From assembly GCA_027257055.1 (NCBI GenBank), contig JAPVLO010000097.1:1798001-1862000 (forward strand): a stretch of 64,000 bases of DNA, in the 5' to 3' direction. The notes beneath the pieces are model-generated. The model had not been told where the DNA came from. It made no database searches and was given only the letters and a program-made list of their open reading frames with translations. Positions 60,378 through 64,000 of the stretch are shown here, piece after piece (the stretch's first letter is position 1; each line of letters begins with the position of its first letter). The DNA is from Cephalopachus bancanus. Its lineage: Eukaryota; Chordata; Mammalia; Primates; Tarsiidae. Position numbers and translations under genes: made by a program.

Positions 60378-61924
60378 GCTGGAAATGGCTGGTTTCTCTT
60401 TGGCTAGTTGGGAGAGGAAATAGTGTGTGATCATATTAATATGTTATATTCCATCACTCTAGAAAAAGCAAGGATAATGATGAAGTGTTCAAAAAGCTTT
60501 ATAATCTGTGGACATGAAAAAATGAGAGCAAGACAAAAAGCAAGAAACCGCACTGATGTTTGCTGTCCACCATAGATATGTTGGTGTGTAGTGATACTGG
60601 AAAACAGAGCTTCTTATCAGGTGTGCTATCCAGGGAGTTGCTCAGAGCATCAATTTATAAGAAGCATGAAATATCATTAAAATAAATCAGAAATGATACC
60701 AGTTTGTATATCCACACGTAACTCCTTGCATCACAGTTGAAACGTAAAGTAGTTCTTTTCTTTTCTTTCTAATGCCCTTAAGTAGAACTTTAAAAAGCAA
60801 ATAAAATGTTTTTGGCTAGGCATATTTTACTATATAGTTGTTGAACCAATACTTAAAAGAGCATCAGTTTGAAGGAGCTCTAAATTACCTTCCTGCCTGA
60901 GGTACTTATATCACTTTCGAGTCTTTTTAAAACTCGTTTTTAGTCTCAGAAATAAATGGAGTAATTTTAATTCAGACAGCCAGGAAACAAGGACAAAAGC
61001 CCTACTATTAAACAACTAGTGACTTACTAGCAGAATTTTGGGTTAAATTTATATAGGCAGAACTTATAGACTAAGTGAATAAAAGAAAAAGGTCATTGAA
61101 GTAAGAGGCATTAAATTATTATTTAAAGACATATGATATTAAATAATACATTTTTGGTGATATTTTTTGGAATCATGCATCTTGGAATATTTAAAATGAA
61201 AAACATTATAGAAATTTTCCTTCCTTACAAGGAAATGAGGGTAAGGAAGGCAAGGCCATTTAGCTATACATATTTTTGTAATGTGTTCTTTAGGAATGAA
61301 CATGTTATTGCTCATTTGATGTCTTTTTGTTGTATGTGTAAGTTTTACATTTAACAAAAAATATATGCACATAGTTTAAAAATGCAAATGGCACTATTAG
61401 GTTTGTAACAAACTCAGTAATCTCCTATTCACATTTCCTCAGTCTCCAGAGATATCTTTGTGATTTTAAATTACATGTTTATATTAGTTCTTCATTTTTC
61501 CCCAAGTCTCAACATCATTATGACTTTCTGTTATTAGAACTGATTTTTCATTTTCTCTCTTAGACGATCTGCTCCACACACACCTACTTCCTTTCTCCAT
61601 CCTCTTAATATAGTTATATAGATTAGTTTAGATCAATGTTCAGTTATTACATTATTCTAACTTTGTAAATACTTTTTGCAAATGAACCATATAAAATGCA
61701 ACAACTACACATTTTTCCTATAATGTTTTATTTTTTCTAGTTAGAATTGTTACATGTGTTTGTGTGCTTTTTGTTTTGTTTTGTTTTGTTTCTCTTACTA
61801 ACTTATCCTTAAACTTTCACATGGAACTGCAAATCTCTTAAAATATTAGCCAATTTAAAAAGGTATTGCCATATTTTTCTTAGTGATTATGGCAGAAAAA
61901 TTGCATTAATTGATCAAATTTTCC

Positions 61925-62640
61925 TTATCTCCCTCTAGCTATGCCCTTTGATAGTGATCTCACAGTAACTCTGGGCTTGACCGTGTCACTTGAACTGGCC
62001 ACTAGGAGAGTAGCCTACCTGGCACAAGAAGCATCTTTAATAAGTGATTGTGCAATTCTATTTACCTCATGAGACAATGCCTGGCTTAGTCTGCCACTGA
62101 GATGTGAGGTGAATATAAAGAAGAGCTAAAGAAGTCTCTGCAAGGCATAATAGCATAATCATAATAGCATAATAGCATAATCAGCTCCCAGCACACTTGC
62201 CAATTGACTGCATGTGTGAATAAGTCTAGCCAAGATCAGCTTAGCCTAGTCCATATCCACAGAACTGCTTAGCTGGGTCTATGAACATATGAGAAATAAT
62301 ATTTTTTAAGTAACTAAGTTTTTTGTTTTTTGTTTTTTTTTGACTTGGAGTCTCACTCTATCACCCAGACTGGAGTGTAGTTGCCGCTCCCGGCCACCGC
62401 AGCCTCGACCTGCTGGGCTCTGGCGATCCTTCCGCCTCAGCCTTCCAAGGACCTGGAACTACAGGCGTGTGCTACCACGCCCCGCTCATTTTGATTTATT
62501 GTAGAGATGAGGTCTCACCAAGTTGCCCAGGGGGGTCTCGAACCTACGGGCTCAGGCAATCCACTCACCTCAGCCTCCCAAGAAACTAAGTTTTGAAGTG
62601 GCTTTAACTCAACAACATTTAACAATACTGAAATATTTCT
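61925..62640 (+). mobile_element. MaLR LTR (MLT1-type), with an Alu inside
   Basis: ACTGGCCACTAGGAGAGTAG, GAATAAGTCTAGCCAAGATC, AGCTTAGCCTAGTCCATATC, CACAGAACTGCTTAGCTGGG, then AAGTAACTAAGTTTT, and after the Alu GAAGTGGCTTTAACTCAACA are the usual 3' half of MLT1 LTRs (AAGCCACTAAGTTTTGGGGTGG). The 5' half is diverged. A small A+T-rich repeat at 62145-62182 (GCATAATAGCATAATC twice) is within it. Confidence 0.7.
62323..62583 (-). mobile_element. Alu variant, antisense, 5'-truncated, inside the MLT1 LTR
   Basis: GTTTT-rich T tail, GACTTGGAGTCTCACTCTAT, TGCCGCTCCCGGCCACCGCA, GCTCTGGCGATCCTTCCGCC, GATTTATTGTAGAGATGAGG, ending CTCAGCCTCCCA, so about 25-30 bp of the 5' end are lost. Flanked by AACTAAGTTTT (about 62312-62322 and 62584-62594), which is LTR sequence and gives the target-site duplication. 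Confidence 0.95.
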
Positions 62641-64000
62641 TCTAGAGCCTTTAGTTTTGCCCCCTTTTGACTAGTGAGCCTTTAAGACTGCTGTGTACAT
62701 ATCCCTATGGTCTTAGGATGTTCTTTTACCAACTTGGGAATTCCCCTTGCTTATCTTTTATGTACTTTGAACACCCCTTCTTCTGGGTCCCATATACTTT
62801 ATATTTTTTTATTTCCTCCTTCATTTTTCAGAGCATATCTTTCAGTAACATCTTAAGAAAACATTTTCACATTGACATATATGTCAATTTTATGAGAACC
62901 AGCAAGTCTAAAAATATTGCTTTTCTCTTTTATATGTAATTAAAAGTTTGATCAAGTAAAATATTATATGCTAAAAATTGCTTCCAAGAACTTTGAAAAT
63001 ATTTTTTCTCCTTCCTACTTCTAATGTCATTATTAAGAAATGTGTAAATATTTTGATTTCTAGCCTTTATGTCTTTTACCTTTCTGAAAGCTTTTTAGCA
63101 CTTATTTCAAAATTCAGAAATTTTATTATATGTACTTTGATATGAGTTTTATTTATTGTGTAAAGTGCTTAATTAATTTTTAATCTCTGAACAATGATGG
63201 TTTTAAAATCTAGTATTTAAAAAATATTATTTTTTAATAATTTTTCTTCCTCTACTTTTCCCCTCTGAAAACCTCTAGTTTTATAATGTTAACCTTCTGG
63301 ACTGAGTCTTTATTTTTCTCCAACTTTCCATCTTTTAATTTTATTTTTTGAAATAATTTTCAACATTATATTTCAACCTCTCCATTGAATTTAAAAATAC
63401 TCATGCTATATTATATTTAATTTCTAAGCGTTCTTTCTTGTTCTCGGAAGATTTCTTTTAAAAACACTCTACTTTTAATGGGTGTATATCTTCTTTTAGT
63501 TCTCTGAAGATATTAAAGTTTTTAAAATGTCTTAATCCTTCCACTGTCTTTTTTCTCCTGATTCTTTTCATTCCTTGTATTTAAGCCTCTGTGTTTCCTG
63601 TTGGAGTCACTCCTTCACTCTTTGATGAGCCTCAAGTGTACATACTAAAAAGCAGATAAAAAAAAACTCTGAATGTTGGAGTAGATCTGGTGATTTGAGG
63701 CTTTTCTGAAGGTGACAGCGCCAGGGCCAGGTTGATTTATTGAATGTTTCTCAGTTGTTAGTATCTGTGTGCCTTTCTTTTGGGTTGGTTTTTTTCCCAG
63801 AGAAAAGTCCTTTAATTATGTAAGTGGATATTATAAATCTGGTGGGTAGTGCTTTGAAGTGACTAAGAAAGTCTCAGGATTATTTAGTACTTACATTTCC
63901 ACTTGATTCCTTTGTGTTTAGAGAGTATCACCCTCCCTCCAGGCCCCCTCACCATCACTCTCAGCTCTGGCTTATGTCACAGACTCTATATTTTCTCTTG
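62641..64000. other. unassigned non-coding sequence
   Basis: No gene. The 90-codon frame at 62667-62939 has no domain. The part after about 63600 is less A+T-rich (for example GGTGACAGCGCCAGGGCCAG) but no exon could be supported. Confidence 0.45.

Larger units (their letters stand above)
58645..61924. other. unassigned sequence with small repeats and a weak MIR
   Basis: No gene. A probable antisense MIR lies at about 59280-59345 (TTACAAATGGGGAAACAGAC, GAGATCAAACAGCCAATAAA). Two small tandem duplications and a (GTTTT)n tract at 61771-61791 are included. Frames at 61133-61372 have no domain. Confidence 0.45.

Overview
The window reads as non-coding nuclear DNA from a primate: it is A+T-rich, CpG-poor and packed with LINE-1, Alu, MIR, L2, MaLR-type LTR and Tigger/mariner fossils. 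No functional host gene, exon set, tRNA, rRNA, CpG island or CRISPR array could be supported; it is best described as intergenic or deep-intronic sequence. Beside old AluJ-type copies there are nine copies of a distinct Alu variant. Its shared traits are a tail junction read on the minus copies as a T-run followed by GAGTTGGAGTCTCACTCTG, a block reading CGCTCCCGGCCACCGCAGCC, GATTTATTGTAGAGATGAGG between the monomers, and a shortened 5' end. No AluS/AluY-type copies and no lemur or galago SINEs were seen. From this I infer a non-anthropoid haplorhine, most likely a tarsier; that is inference, not a database result.

Layout. 1-3.95 kb: unassigned sequence with an Alu monomer, an 88-bp tandem duplication and microsatellites. 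3.95-9.71 kb: a nearly end-to-end but internally deleted LINE-1 on the minus strand with a GC-richer 5' region. 11.2-14.5 kb: a younger 5'-truncated LINE-1 next to an old HAL1/L1M-type LINE, both minus; the younger element carries about 130 bp that look copied from the older one. 15.9-20.4 kb: old LINE 3' sequence, MIRs and two AluJ copies. 21.1-23.8 kb: two variant Alus around a mariner transposase fragment, then an ancient repeat split by an L1 3' end, then a MaLR LTR. 27.3-31.7 kb: AluJ, a variant Alu, an MLT2-like LTR with an internal foldback and a displaced second copy of that part, L2 and another ancient repeat. 34.2-38.5 kb: truncated Alu, L1M with an Alu inside it, MaLR LTR.

38.7-41.2 kb is the most structured part: an inverted repeat with 239-bp arms about 96% identical, followed at once by a near full-length SUMO1 processed pseudogene (minus strand) that is itself split by a variant Alu with a clear target-site duplication. 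41.3-45.6 kb: ancient repeat with an inserted Alu, another Alu, and a Tigger DNA transposon remnant that keeps the coding tail of its transposase. 47.5-50.9 kb: an internally deleted LINE-1 (plus) with a second LINE-1 3' fragment nested in its ORF2. 51-64 kb: old LINE and L2 3' ends, one moderately complex stretch that could be conserved non-coding DNA, several small tandem duplications, and a MaLR (MLT1-type) LTR with an Alu inside it.

No gene network or novel functional system is supported. What stands out is structural: the large inverted repeat, two displaced local duplications that look templated, a foldback insertion inside an L1, and nested insertions that give a clear order of events.
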